Positions 9,663 through 18,797 of a DNA stretch of 64,000 nucleotides are shown in pieces. Under the pieces are notes generated by a model, which did no database searches, was not told where the DNA came from, and worked only from the letters and a program-made list of their open reading frames with translations. The DNA comes from Propionispira raffinosivorans DSM 20765 (GTDB lineage: Bacteria > Bacillota > Negativicutes > Selenomonadales > Selenomonadaceae). Where the stretch lies: positions 1 through 64,000 of the forward strand of contig NZ_KB905839.1 of NCBI RefSeq assembly GCF_000381065.1, in the 5' to 3' direction. The position numbers were made by a program, and so were the translations under genes. Within the stretch, counting starts at the first letter, position 1. Every line of letters begins with the position of its first letter.

Positions 9663-11171
9663 ATGGAAAATCTACTTTTAGAAATGCGACAAATTGATAA
9701 AGTTTTTCCTGGCGTTAAAGCATTGAGCGGCGTTGACTTCACTTTAAGGGCTGGAGAAATTCATTCTATTATGGGTGAAAATGGTGCAGGGAAATCAACA
9801 TTGATAAAGGTTTTAACAGGCGTTTACCCGCGCGATGGCGGCAGTATTTATATGGAAGGGAAAGCAATTGCCCCGCGAACGCCAAAAGAAGCACAAGAAG
9901 TCGGTATATCTACGGTATATCAGGAAGTCAATCTTTGTGCGAATCTGACAGTTACAGAGAATATATTTATTGGCCGCCAGCCGACAAAACATGGTTTTAT
10001 TGACTGGAAGCAAATGAATACAAGAGCGCAGGAACTATTACAGAAACTGAATGTTGATATTGATGTGACAAAAACATTGGATCATTATTCAGTTGCAATT
10101 CAGCAAATGATTGCGATTGCTCGGTCTGTTGATGTTTCAGCAAAGATATTGATTCTTGATGAACCAACATCAAGCCTTGATGAACAGGAAACACAGAAAC
10201 TTTTTACGGTAATTCGCCGACTGAAAAAACAGGGCATGGGTATTATTTTTATTTCACATTTTTTGGAACAAATTTATGATTTGTGCGAAAAAATTACGAT
10301 TTTACGTAATGGAGAACTTGTGGGGGCGTATGATGTTGCAAAATTGCCACGAGTTGAACTCATTGCGAAAATGATCGGAAAAGATTTATCAGCTTTGAAA
10401 GATTTCGATAAATCAGAAGAAAAAAGTGTACCATCAGCAGGAGTTTTCCTTGATGCAAAAAATATTTCTTGTATTGGAAAACTCAATCATATGGATGTGC
10501 AAATCCATCAAGGTGAAGTAATGGGCTTTGCGGGACTTTTGGGTTCAGGCCGGACTGAAACAGCAGAATTGTTGTTTGGTATCAACAAAATCACGGCAGG
10601 GGAAATCCTTATTCACGGGACACAAATGCGCTTGGATGAACCAATGAAGGCCATGCAGCAACAAATTGCCTTTTGTCCAGAAGATCGCAAGCAACAAGGT
10701 GTTGTTGGAGATTTGAGTGTACGAGAAAATATTATATTAGCGTTGCAGGCCAAAGATGGCATTTTTCATCATATTCCCCTTAACGAGCAGATTGTTATTG
10801 TCGATGACTACATTAAACTTTTGAATATAAAAGTTTCTGATCGGGAGCAGCTTATTAAAAACCTGAGCGGTGGTAATCAGCAAAAAGTGATTATTGCCCG
10901 TTGGCTAGCAACAAATCCGGAGCTTTTAATTTTAGATGAACCAACGAGAGGTATCGATGTTGGTACCAAAAATGAGATACAGAAAATGGCCGTTACTTTA
11001 GCGAAACAAAAGGGCATGGCGGTGATATTTATTTCTAGTGAATTGGATGAAATGATTCGTACTTGTTCTAAGTTAATCGTTTTGCGTGATCGTAATAAAG
11101 TCGCTGAAATTGAAGGCGATGCTATAAGCTCGGAAAATGTGATGCGGGCGATTGCAGGGGGGGATGCTTGA
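9663..11171 (+). CDS. ytfR: Furanose ABC importer, ATP-binding protein (YtfR family, two ABC domains)
   Basis: This 502-residue protein has two fused ABC ATPase domains, as in the ribose/galactofuranose importer class. Domain 1 has P-loop GENGAGKST and Walker B ILILDEPTSSLD, with a degenerate signature. Domain 2 (from about residue 260) has the signature LSGGNQQKV and Walker B LLILDEPTRGID; its Walker A position reads GLLGSGRTE, the degenerate form normal in this class. The stop codon overlaps the start of ytfT (TGATG). Confidence 0.93.
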   Translation: MENLLLEMRQIDKVFPGVKALSGVDFTLRAGEIHSIMGENGAGKSTLIKVLTGVYPRDGGSIYMEGKAIAPRTPKEAQEVGISTVYQEVNLCANLTVTENIFIGRQPTKHGFIDWKQMNTRAQELLQKLNVDIDVTKTLDHYSVAIQQMIAIARSVDVSAKILILDEPTSSLDEQETQKLFTVIRRLKKQGMGIIFISHFLEQIYDLCEKITILRNGELVGAYDVAKLPRVELIAKMIGKDLSALKDFDKSEEKSVPSAGVFLDAKNISCIGKLNHMDVQIHQGEVMGFAGLLGSGRTETAELLFGINKITAGEILIHGTQMRLDEPMKAMQQQIAFCPEDRKQQGVVGDLSVRENIILALQAKDGIFHHIPLNEQIVIVDDYIKLLNIKVSDREQLIKNLSGGNQQKVIIARWLATNPELLILDEPTRGIDVGTKNEIQKMAVTLAKQKGMAVIFISSELDEMIRTCSKLIVLRDRNKVAEIEGDAISSENVMRAIAGGDA

Positions 11172-12247
11172 TGGAAACACTCAAGAAAATAACAGCTAGT
11201 CCATTGTTTTTACCTCTTTTTGCGCTAGCAGTATTACTTATTTTCAACGTTATTTTTGTGGATGGGTTTTTAACGATTGAAATGACCGATGATGGTCGTC
11301 TGTATGGACGGTTGATTGATATTTTAAATCGCTCGTCATCGCTTATTATTCTGGCACTTGGCATGACCTTTGTCATAGCGACGAGTGGTATAGATATATC
11401 GGTTGGTTCTGTAATCGCCATATCCTCAGCGGTTTGTTGTACGCTGATCGGCGGACGCGGCGATGGGGCAGCTGAATATCCAATGATTTTAGCGATGCTG
11501 GCAGCTGTTTTGGCAGGCGTTTTATGTGGTGTTTGGAATGGTTTACTCGTAGCGAAGTTTAAAATTCAACCGGTTGTTGCAACACTGATCTTGATGACAG
11601 CCGGGCGTGGGATTGCTCAGCTTATTACAGAAGGTCAGATCATAACGGTATACTATAAACCTTTTGCCTATATAGGCAGTAGTATTCCTGGCAATATTTT
11701 ACCAACGACAATTTTTATTGCCATTGCCATGATCTTACTCGTAACGTTCATCATTAAAAAAACATCGATTGGCCTATTTGTTCAGTCGGTGGGGATTAAT
11801 CCAACAGCAAGTCGATTTACAGGTATCAATGTAACGTTTGTTATTTTTCTTGTTTATGCATTTTCGGGTTTTTGTGCGGGGGTGTCAGGGCTGATTGAAA
11901 GTTCCTTGATTCGCGCCGCTGATGCCAATAATGCAGGACTTAATATGGAAATGGACGCGATATTGGCTGTAGCTTTAGGCGGTACCTTGCTTAGCGGTGG
12001 TAAATTCAATATTGGCGGCAGTGTTATCGGCGCCATTACAATTCAGACTCTGACAACGACCATGTATGCATTGGGCGTGTCTTCAGAGCAATTGCCGGTA
12101 ATTAAGGCGGTTGCCGTTATTATTCTCTGCTTGATGCAGTCTAGCAAATTCAGAGTTATGTTCAATAATTGGAAATCCCGCAATAAAGTGGGTCCACAGG
12201 GAGATAAAAACTTTCTGATGGATGAAAAGGCGGTGAATAAAGCATGA
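11171..12247 (+). CDS. ytfT: Furanose ABC importer, permease 1 (YtfT family)
   Basis: This 358-residue hydrophobic BPD_transp_2 family permease has about ten membrane segments. It contains SLIILALGMTFVIATSGIDISVGSV and AILAVALGGTLLSGGKFNIGGSVIG, the conserved cytoplasmic loop of ribose-type permeases. The ATG at 11171 overlaps the ytfR stop. A TTG one codon earlier is less likely. It works with yjfF as a permease pair. Confidence 0.92.
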   Translation: METLKKITASPLFLPLFALAVLLIFNVIFVDGFLTIEMTDDGRLYGRLIDILNRSSSLIILALGMTFVIATSGIDISVGSVIAISSAVCCTLIGGRGDGAAEYPMILAMLAAVLAGVLCGVWNGLLVAKFKIQPVVATLILMTAGRGIAQLITEGQIITVYYKPFAYIGSSIPGNILPTTIFIAIAMILLVTFIIKKTSIGLFVQSVGINPTASRFTGINVTFVIFLVYAFSGFCAGVSGLIESSLIRAADANNAGLNMEMDAILAVALGGTLLSGGKFNIGGSVIGAITIQTLTTTMYALGVSSEQLPVIKAVAVIILCLMQSSKFRVMFNNWKSRNKVGPQGDKNFLMDEKAVNKA

Positions 12248-13269
12248 ATTCAAAATTGAGAACATTGACCAATGAAGCGATTTCATCACAATATTTTTCA
12301 TTTTTTGTAACTGTGATTTTGTTTCTGGTTCTATATGGTGTTGGTATCATGACCTATAAGGGGTTTATGCGGCCACAGGTATTTTTTAATCTCTTTATTG
12401 ATAATTCGGCCTTAATCATTGTGACAATCGGGATTACTTTTACGCTTTTAACGGGTGGAATTGATTTATCGGTTGGTGCAATTGTAGCTCTTTCCTGTAT
12501 GATTTTGGCATCGCTTTTGCAAAATACAGGTGTATCTGTACCTGTTGCAGTGGTCGCAGTACTCGTTTTGGGAATCTTCATTGGCGGTGTGCAGGGGTAT
12601 TTGATTACAGCCTTCAATATGCAGCCGTTTATCGTGACTTTGGCCGGGATGTTCTTTTGCCGAGGACTTACAGCGGTTATTTCAAGGGAAACGATCAGTA
12701 TAACCAATGACTTTTATGTGTCAATTGCCAGTGAACGTATTGGTATCTTTGGTTTAGGGTTTATATCAATTGGTGCAGTAGTGGCTTTATGTGCACTGGT
12801 TGTTGCGGCGGTCGTTTTAAAATATACGAAGTTTGGTCGTACGATCTTTGCCTTGGGTGGCAATGAAGCATCTGCATCACTTATGGGACTGCCTGTATTT
12901 AAAACGAAAATCATGGTCTATGTTATTAGTGGTTTTTGTGCAGCTTTGGGTGGTGTTGTATATTCTTGGATCATGCTATCTGGGTACACCCTGCATGGAT
13001 TAGGTATGGAAATGGATGCGATTGCTTCGTCCGTAATTGGCGGAACACTTCTTACCGGCGGGGTTGGTTTCATTCCAGGAACTTTGTTTGGAGTACTCAT
13101 TCAGGGTGTCATTCTTACCTTTATCACATTTCAAGGAACATTGTCTGCCTGGTGGACAAAAATTGTTGTGGGAGCATTGCTCTGCATTTTTATTATTATG
13201 CAAGCTTTGATTACGGAACGTAAAAGCAAGCTTTCATCGAAAAGTTCGATTGAAGCCGCTAAACAATAA
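12244..13269 (+). CDS. yjfF: Furanose ABC importer, permease 2 (YjfF family)
   Basis: This 341-residue membrane protein belongs to the same BPD_transp_2 family as the gene before it. It shows LTGGIDLSVGAIVAL, MQPFIVTLAGMFFCRGL, ALGGNEASASLMGLPV, and SVIGGTLLTGGVGFIPG. The start overlaps the ytfT stop (ATGA), so the two are probably translationally coupled. Gene order Q-R-T-F is the same as in E. coli. A terminator follows. Confidence 0.92.
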   Translation: MNSKLRTLTNEAISSQYFSFFVTVILFLVLYGVGIMTYKGFMRPQVFFNLFIDNSALIIVTIGITFTLLTGGIDLSVGAIVALSCMILASLLQNTGVSVPVAVVAVLVLGIFIGGVQGYLITAFNMQPFIVTLAGMFFCRGLTAVISRETISITNDFYVSIASERIGIFGLGFISIGAVVALCALVVAAVVLKYTKFGRTIFALGGNEASASLMGLPVFKTKIMVYVISGFCAALGGVVYSWIMLSGYTLHGLGMEMDAIASSVIGGTLLTGGVGFIPGTLFGVLIQGVILTFITFQGTLSAWWTKIVVGALLCIFIIMQALITERKSKLSSKSSIEAAKQ

Positions 13270-13298
13270 ATTTTTCATGATACCCTCTTTTGGCAAGT

Positions 13299-13340
13299 CG
13301 AAAAAGTCGAAATCTTTTTAGTAGATTTCGACTTTTTCGT
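13299..13340 (+). terminator. Terminator of the furanose importer operon
   Basis: Long complementary arms (13299-13315 and 13323-13339) read CGAAAAAGTCGAAATCT and its complement. The T tract lies inside and after the 3' arm. Confidence 0.8.
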
Positions 13341-13403
13341 TTAAAAAAAATAAAATTAGCATATTCGTTTTATTATACTGGTTTACATGTTGACACAAAA
13401 ATA

Positions 13404-13432
13404 TTGACAAATATTCTATTGAATGATATATT
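13404..13432 (+). promoter_or_regulatory. Promoter of the T-box leader and cstA
   Basis: TTGACA (13404-13409) and TATATT (13427-13432) are separated by 17 bp. Transcription would start near 13440, just before the T-box stem I sequence. Confidence 0.75.
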
Positions 13433-13444
13433 ATCATACAATAG

Positions 13445-13719
13445 AATAAAGAAATGCAGATAATTAGGACACGAAATCTTGGCATGTTTTCTACAGAGAG
13501 TCATTTGTTGGTGGAAGAGTGACATTGGAACAATGATTTTATCACCTATCGAATCTTGGCTGGAATATAGAATCAGTCTGTACGGTTTTCCACCGTTAAC
13601 GGGAAGCAGTTTTTAGTCAGGCTGAAAACTGTTCTGAGTGGCTGCTGGAGCAGCAATTGGAGTGGTAACACGGAGTCGCCTTCGTCTTCATGGAATTTAT
13701 GGAGAGGAAGGTTTTTTTT
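13445..13719 (+). ncRNA. T-box riboswitch leader controlling cstA
   Basis: The T-box sequence TTGGAGTGGTAACACGG lies at 13657-13673, close to the canonical GGGTGGTACCRCGG. Upstream, CAGAGAGT (about 13494) and GGTGGAAG (about 13510) match the stem I AG-bulge and distal-loop motifs, with GTCATTT/GAGTGAC as the apical stem. A stem III hairpin (CAGTTTT/AAAACTG) lies near 13607-13631. The terminator arms (13679-13691 and 13699-13711) are followed by eight T residues. The tRNA-binding bulge TGGT predicts discriminator base A. My provisional specifier is TCT or CTT at 13554-13557; this is not resolved. Confidence 0.85.
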
Positions 13720-13796
13720 GCATTTATTTATTTACATCACCTGATTTATCTGCAGCTATTATTCTAGAATTATAGAAAGAAATGAGGGACTTATTT

Positions 13797-15485
13797 ATGA
13801 ATGGTTTAACCATTGTAGGAATTGGTATCGTTATACTAGCTGGTGCCTATATCAGTTACGGCAGGTGGCTCGTTAGAATATGGGGCATTGATCCGAAGGC
13901 GAAAACGCCTGCTTATAAATTTGAGGACGGTCAGGATTATATACCAGCTTCAAAAATCACGGTGTTTACACATCAATTTTCTTCAATTGCGGGTGCAGGA
14001 CCGGTGACTGGACCGATTATTGCCGCCATGTTTGGCTGGCTGCCAGCATTGTTATGGATTTTAGTTGGGGGCATTTTTTTTGGTGCGGTACAAGATTTTA
14101 CAGCACTCTATGCCTCTGTTAAAAACGATGGCAAATCAATGGGGGTTCTTATTGAAAAATATATTGGCAAAATGGGAAAACGGTTATTTTTATTATTTTC
14201 CTGGCTTTTTACGCTACTGGTTATTGCTGCTTTTGCCGATATTGTAGCCAATACATTTAATGGTTTTGCCAAAGATGGTTCGCTGGCGACACCAAATGCT
14301 GCCGCTGCATCCATTTCAATGTTATATATTTTTGTAGCCATTTTATTTGGACTCTTTATTAAACGATTTAAACCATCGGAAAAACTTGAATTTGTTGTTG
14401 GTATTATTTTGATTCTTGTGATGCTCGCAGCTGGTATTGCCTATCCATTGTATTTTGATAAAACGGTTTGGCTGTATGTGGTTTTCGCTTATATTTTTGC
14501 GGCATCAGTTATGCCAATGTGGCTTTTGATGCAACCTCGTGATTATCTTAGTTCTTTTTTATTGCTAGGTATGATTGCGGGAGCAGTTATCGGGGTGATT
14601 GTAGCAAATCCAACGCTCCAGATGCCAGCATTTGTTGGTTTTGAAGTGAATGGGAAAATGCTCTTTCCAATGCTTTTCATTACGATTGCTTGTGGTGCTG
14701 TATCGGGCTTTCATAGTTTGGTTTCATCAGGTACGTCTTCTAAAACGATTCGCAACGAAAAAGATATGCTGTTTGTTGGTTATGGTGCGATGCTGGTAGA
14801 ATGTTTGCTGGGAATTGTTGCTTTAGTTGTAGTTTGTTCGGCAGCAACAAATGGTGTATTACCGGAAGGCACGCCATTTCAGATTTTTTCCAATGCAGTA
14901 GCTGGATTTTTATCGATGTTTGGACTGCCAATCGGCATTGCTAGCTGTATTATGACGATGTGCGTATCAGCACTGGCAATGACGTCACTTGACTCCGTTG
15001 CTCGTATCGGTCGGATGTCTTTCCAAGAACTTTTTATGAGTGAAACACAAGGGGAAGTCACATGGGTACAGCGTGTTTGTACGAATAAATATTTTGCAAC
15101 TATTATCACCTTGTTTTGTGGATATTTATTATGTTTGGGTGGGTATATGAATATTTGGCCGCTGTTTGGTGCAGCGAATCAGTTATTGAGTGCATTGGTG
15201 CTGATTGGCCTAGCCGTGTTTTTAAAAACAACCGGGCGCCAGGGCTGGATGCTTTACGTGCCAATGACGGTTATGTTTCTGGTTACTTTCACGGCGTTAC
15301 TGCAAGCCGTTTATGGCATTTATAATAAGTTATTTGTCAGCGGTGGTTTTGTTTTTATGATTGATGGATTGCAGCTTATTTTGGCTTTAGCATTGATGAC
15401 CTTAGCGGCATCGGTTGCTTTTCACTGCGTGAAAGAATTGCTGCGTGCCAAGACAGAAGATAAAGCGGCTGTTACATTAGAATAA
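13797..15485 (+). CDS. cstA: CstA-family transporter (peptide or pyruvate carrier, short form)
   Basis: This 562-residue polytopic membrane protein belongs to the carbon-starvation CstA family, whose members carry peptides or pyruvate. Landmarks are FTHQFSSIAGAGPVTGPIIAA near the N-terminus, GAVQDFTALYASVK, CGAVSGFHSLVSSGTSSKTI, and MTSLDSVARIGRMSFQEL. It is shorter than E. coli CstA (about 700 residues), as in many Firmicutes. I prefer ATG 13797, with AGGG at 13784-13787, over ATG 13782, which has only a weak purine run. The T-box leader indicates induction when an aminoacyl-tRNA runs low, which favours peptide or amino-acid uptake over pyruvate. Confidence 0.88.
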   Translation: MNGLTIVGIGIVILAGAYISYGRWLVRIWGIDPKAKTPAYKFEDGQDYIPASKITVFTHQFSSIAGAGPVTGPIIAAMFGWLPALLWILVGGIFFGAVQDFTALYASVKNDGKSMGVLIEKYIGKMGKRLFLLFSWLFTLLVIAAFADIVANTFNGFAKDGSLATPNAAAASISMLYIFVAILFGLFIKRFKPSEKLEFVVGIILILVMLAAGIAYPLYFDKTVWLYVVFAYIFAASVMPMWLLMQPRDYLSSFLLLGMIAGAVIGVIVANPTLQMPAFVGFEVNGKMLFPMLFITIACGAVSGFHSLVSSGTSSKTIRNEKDMLFVGYGAMLVECLLGIVALVVVCSAATNGVLPEGTPFQIFSNAVAGFLSMFGLPIGIASCIMTMCVSALAMTSLDSVARIGRMSFQELFMSETQGEVTWVQRVCTNKYFATIITLFCGYLLCLGGYMNIWPLFGAANQLLSALVLIGLAVFLKTTGRQGWMLYVPMTVMFLVTFTALLQAVYGIYNKLFVSGGFVFMIDGLQLILALALMTLAASVAFHCVKELLRAKTEDKAAVTLE

Positions 15486-15504
15486 AAGAGTTAGTCAATA
15501 AAAT

Positions 15505-15548
15505 AAAGCAGGGCATAAAATCCAGATGGATTTTATGCCCTGCTTTAT
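15505..15548. terminator. Bidirectional terminator between cstA and the small leftward gene
   Basis: Arms AAAGCAGGGCATAAAATCC and its complement (15505-15523 and 15528-15546) form a perfect 19-bp stem. The tail is T-rich on both strands, better on the minus strand (TTTATTTTATT). Confidence 0.75.
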
Positions 15549-15600
15549 TCGATTTTTAAGAATAAAAAACAAAGTGTCAATAAAAAACAAAAATTGCTTT

Positions 15601-15834
15601 TTAAACGACACAACGATTTGAATTAAATGTTGTGATATTTACGCGACGAATTCGTTCAAATGGAATAGAGTGAAATGCATATCTAAGATCCACATAATCG
15701 TCAGTAAGCTTAAAATCTATACTTTTAAGCTCCTTGCCTTTGGAATGCTTTTTGATTTTTTCTATATAATATTGAATTTCACTTTTTTCCAGTTGACCGT
15801 CCTCGATAGTAACATAGACGTTGTCGATCAACAT
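15601..15834 (-). CDS. Small conserved protein with a PFERIRR motif
   Basis: This 77-residue cytoplasmic protein begins MLIDNVYVTIEDG and has a central charged helix (EKSEIQYYIEKIKKHSKGK). Near the end HSIPFERIRRV resembles small proteins often labelled as anaerobic ribonucleotide reductase-like in anaerobes. I do not recognise an established function. I chose the ATG at 15834 because GGAGG lies just upstream on the minus strand and a consensus promoter lies 45 bp away. A longer reading frame to 15930 would start inside that promoter. The tail after the motif (NITTFNSNRCVV) differs from the GYL-type ending I would expect. Confidence 0.6.
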   Translation of the reverse strand: MLIDNVYVTIEDGQLEKSEIQYYIEKIKKHSKGKELKSIDFKLTDDYVDLRYAFHSIPFERIRRVNITTFNSNRCVV

Positions 15835-15879
15835 ACAAAATACCTCCATCAAAATTGCGGAACACCTTGCTATATACTT

Positions 15880-15908
15880 ATTATACACTAAAAAAGAAAA
15901 TTTGTTAA
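15880..15908 (-). promoter_or_regulatory. Promoter of the small PFERIRR protein
   Basis: On the minus strand TTAACA (15908-15903) and TATAAT (15885-15880) are exactly 17 bp apart. Confidence 0.7.
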
Positions 15909-15975
15909 GACAAATTTCGCAAGATGTCACACAACTAGAGAATAGATTATTTATATGGTTGTGAAAATTTTGACG

Positions 15976-17145
15976 TCATTCGAGTATGTTTTTTAGATTT
16001 TGCAAAGCCTGCGTGAGCGTTGCACGGGGGCAGGCGATATTAATTCTTTGAAAATTTGCCCCTTCAGGACCGAACATCGGGCCACGATCAAGCCACAGAC
16101 CAGCCTTGTGGATGATCTTTTGATCCAACTCTTCCGGCGATAGACCCAGTGCAGAAAAATCAAGCCAGATCAAATAAGTGCCTTCTGGTTCGACGAGCCG
16201 AACACCGGGGAGTTCCTTTTCGATAAAGTCACGACTCAGACGAAGATTTTCTGCCAGATATACTTTTAGTTGGTTCAGCCAATCTCGACCATGTTCATAA
16301 GCTGCTTTTGCCGCAATCAATCCTAACGAATTTAACTCACAATACCCGGTTTTATCAATTTCTTTTTTGAATTTTTTTCGTAATGTTTGGTCAGCAATAA
16401 AAATATGTGAGACTTGTAAACCGGCTAGATTGAATGTTTTACTCGGCGCTGTACAAGTGATAGTACGATTTAAGTATTCAGGTTTTAAATCAGCAAAGAC
16501 ATGGTGCTTATGTCCGCTGTAAACAAATTCATGATGTATTTCATCAGCTAAAATTAAGACATCATGTTTTAGGCAGATGTCACCAATGCGAATGAGTTCC
16601 TCTTTTGTCCAAACTCTGCCAACGGGATTGTGTGGGCTGCAGAGAAGAAAGAGTTTTATGTTGTTTTGAATAATTTTTTCTTCGAAATCCGTGTAGTCCA
16701 TTTCATAATGAAAATTTTTATAAATGAGCGGTGAATTGACTAGCCGTCGATCATTATCTTCGATTGTCAGTGAAAAGGGATAATAGACGGGTCTCTGAAT
16801 GAGTATACTGTCACCGGGGTTTGTGAAAGCCCGAATGGCCATGGCAATGGAAAAAACAACCCCGGGGGCTTTAATAAGCCAGTCTTCTTGGACTTTCCAG
16901 TTGAAAGATTCATCCAGCCATTTAGCAATTGTTAGAAAATAATCACGTTTGACATCTGAATATCCAAAAATACCATGCTGGCAGCCGGCGGTTATGGCGG
17001 CGATAATTTCAGGGGCAGCCATAACATCCATATCGGCTACCCAAAGCGGCAGTATATTTGCGGGTTTGCCGCGTTCTACAGCAAAGTCATACTTTAAAGA
17101 ATTCGTATTTTTTCGATCAATAATCTTATCAAAGTTATAGTTCAT
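15976..17145 (-). CDS. patB: MalY/PatB family C-S lyase (cystathionine beta-lyase)
   Basis: This 389-residue fold-type I PLP enzyme cleaves cystathionine or other S-conjugates to give pyruvate, ammonia and a thiol such as homocysteine. It starts MNYNFDKIIDRKNTNSLKYD, with LPLWVADMDV typical of PatB. The PLP lysine is Lys236 in APSKTFNLAGLQ, preceded by ILADEIHHEFVY with the cofactor-binding Asp. AGGAGG lies a few bases before ATG 17145. A longer frame exists upstream but overlaps metB. The gene follows metB by 17 bp and completes a transsulfuration pair. Confidence 0.88.
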   Translation of the reverse strand: MNYNFDKIIDRKNTNSLKYDFAVERGKPANILPLWVADMDVMAAPEIIAAITAGCQHGIFGYSDVKRDYFLTIAKWLDESFNWKVQEDWLIKAPGVVFSIAMAIRAFTNPGDSILIQRPVYYPFSLTIEDNDRRLVNSPLIYKNFHYEMDYTDFEEKIIQNNIKLFLLCSPHNPVGRVWTKEELIRIGDICLKHDVLILADEIHHEFVYSGHKHHVFADLKPEYLNRTITCTAPSKTFNLAGLQVSHIFIADQTLRKKFKKEIDKTGYCELNSLGLIAAKAAYEHGRDWLNQLKVYLAENLRLSRDFIEKELPGVRLVEPEGTYLIWLDFSALGLSPEELDQKIIHKAGLWLDRGPMFGPEGANFQRINIACPRATLTQALQNLKNILE

Positions 17146-17162
17146 ATGTAGTCCTCCTGAAA

Positions 17163-18296
17163 TTAAATAAAGGCTGCTTCGAGATCGGCAATGAGATCGG
17201 CGGCATTTTCGATACCAACCGATAATCTTAAGAGACATTCATTGATCCCTTTTGCTTCACGTTCTGCTTGCGGCAGGTCAGCATGGGTTTGCATCATTGG
17301 ATAGGTCATGAGTGTTTCTACACCGCCCAAGCTTTCAGCAAATTGAATGATTTTAATATGTTCTAATAGCTGACAGGCCGTTTTTTCTTGATCAACGGTA
17401 AATGAGATCATACTACCATAGCCTGAAGCTTGTTGGGTTGAAATTTCATAAGCGGGATGTTCTGGTAAACCGACATAATATACTTTTTTTATTTTTGGCT
17501 GCTTTTTTAACCAATTTGCAATTTGCAAAGCATTTTCTTGTTGTTTTTCCATGCGAATTGCTAATGTTTTTATGCCCCGCAATAAAAGCCAGCTGTCAAA
17601 GGGAGCTAAGCAAGAGCCAACCGTCTTATAGATGAACCGTAATTTGGCTGATAGTTCAGCATCATTAACGACGAGAAAACCAGCCAGGGTATCATTGTGT
17701 CCACCCAAATATTTCGTTCCGCTGTGTAAAACAACATCAGCACCAAGGCTGAGTGGCTGCTGAAAATAAGGTGTAAGGAAGGTATTATCGACGATGACAA
17801 GCAAATTATGTGTTTTAGCGATTTCGCAAACAGCTTTGATATCTGTAACATGCATCATCGGATTGGTTGGTGTTTCAATATAGATTGCTTTTGTGCTGGG
17901 GTTGATATTTTGTTCGATCTGAGCTAGATCGGACGTATCAATTGAACTAAAAGAAAGACCGTTTTTTGTGGAGATATGATCGAACAGGCGGTGTGAACCA
18001 CCGTATAAATCGTTCGAGGCGATGATATGATCACCTGGAGTGAACAGTTCCATTAACATAGTAAGTGCTGCCATACCCGTGGAAAACGCCATTGCGTCCA
18101 AACCGTGTTCAAGATGAGCAACCGTTTTTTCTAAGTGTTCACGGGTTGGGTTTTGCAGGCGTGAATAATCATAACCGGCAGTCTGACCGACTCCGGGGTG
18201 AACAAACGTTGCTGATTGATAAATCGGCATACTGATTGCTCGGGTCGGGTTGTTTTCAATGGCTGCTGCATGAATGCAGAGTGTATCTTTTTTCAT
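17163..18296 (-). CDS. metB: Cys/Met metabolism PLP enzyme (cystathionine gamma-synthase or gamma-lyase)
   Basis: This 377-residue enzyme of the Cys/Met-metabolism PLP family would act in transsulfuration between cysteine and methionine. Visible motifs are YDYSRLQNPTREHLE, AFSTGMAALTMLMELF, the helix VVLHSGTKYLGGHNDTLAG with PLP Lys195, and SLGGVETLMTYP. Sequence alone does not separate gamma-synthase (MetB) from gamma-lyase (MccB). Pairing with a beta-lyase slightly favours MetB. It lies in one leftward operon, rrf2-metB-patB, with 15 bp and 17 bp gaps. Confidence 0.85.
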   Translation of the reverse strand: MKKDTLCIHAAAIENNPTRAISMPIYQSATFVHPGVGQTAGYDYSRLQNPTREHLEKTVAHLEHGLDAMAFSTGMAALTMLMELFTPGDHIIASNDLYGGSHRLFDHISTKNGLSFSSIDTSDLAQIEQNINPSTKAIYIETPTNPMMHVTDIKAVCEIAKTHNLLVIVDNTFLTPYFQQPLSLGADVVLHSGTKYLGGHNDTLAGFLVVNDAELSAKLRFIYKTVGSCLAPFDSWLLLRGIKTLAIRMEKQQENALQIANWLKKQPKIKKVYYVGLPEHPAYEISTQQASGYGSMISFTVDQEKTACQLLEHIKIIQFAESLGGVETLMTYPMMQTHADLPQAEREAKGINECLLRLSVGIENAADLIADLEAAFI

Positions 18297-18311
18297 ATGT
18301 TTCAGTCCTTT

Positions 18312-18758
18312 TTAAATAAAATACATAAAATCATCGATTGGTTTTTGTTTTTCTGCTTCATTGATAATATCATTTAGTGATATTTGTTTTAATGTTTCAG
18401 AAAGATTGCGGTCAATGACATTGAATACAGTGATACGAAGCGCTGCGTCGAGTGATGGAGCTTGCTCTTTGACCGTGTTTTCAGTTGTTTCCACTAATGC
18501 GATTTCAATAGCGGCCAATATCGCATATACGGTGATTTTATTTGGTGCTAAAGCCAATTGATAGCCGCCTTGCGCACCTTTTATTGAATTGACCAGACCA
18601 GATCTTTTGAGCAGTGAAAAAACTTGTTCAAGATAAATCTTCGAAATACCAAGTTTTTCAGCAATGCTAATAATGGTAATCGGGCTGCCTGTTTGATAGT
18701 TTTGTGCCATATGTGACATGGCGGCAAGACCATAGCGTCCTTTTGCAGAAATTTTCAT
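18312..18758 (-). CDS. Rrf2-family regulator without Fe-S cysteines (CymR-like)
   Basis: This 148-residue DNA-binding repressor starts MKISAKGRYGLAAMSHMA. The winged helix includes SIAEKLGISKIYLEQVFSLLKRSGLV and the wing GAQGGYQLA, both diagnostic of Rrf2. There is no cysteine in the whole protein, so it cannot bind the IscR/NsrR cluster; CymR, the cysteine-metabolism repressor that works with CysK, is also of this kind. It is divergent from cysK and heads an operon of transsulfuration genes. Its own promoter carries the AACATA/TATGTT motif, so autoregulation is likely. Confidence 0.85.
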   Translation of the reverse strand: MKISAKGRYGLAAMSHMAQNYQTGSPITIISIAEKLGISKIYLEQVFSLLKRSGLVNSIKGAQGGYQLALAPNKITVYAILAAIEIALVETTENTVKEQAPSLDAALRITVFNVIDRNLSETLKQISLNDIINEAEKQKPIDDFMYFI

Positions 18759-18785
18759 GAATAACCACCCATTTCATACTAATAC

Positions 18786-18796
18786 TATATGTTTTT
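18786..18796. promoter_or_regulatory. Sulfur-type operator half-site in the rrf2 leader
   Basis: TATATGTTTTT (minus strand AAAAACATATA) lies just downstream of the rrf2 -10. It matches half of AAACATATATGTTT. Confidence 0.5.
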
Positions 18797-18797
18797 C

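Noticed and set aside
13500..13680. Possible tRNA or tRNA-like gene
   Set aside because: The paired segments and conserved words are those of a T-box leader; no cloverleaf with TTCGA arm and acceptor stem can be drawn.
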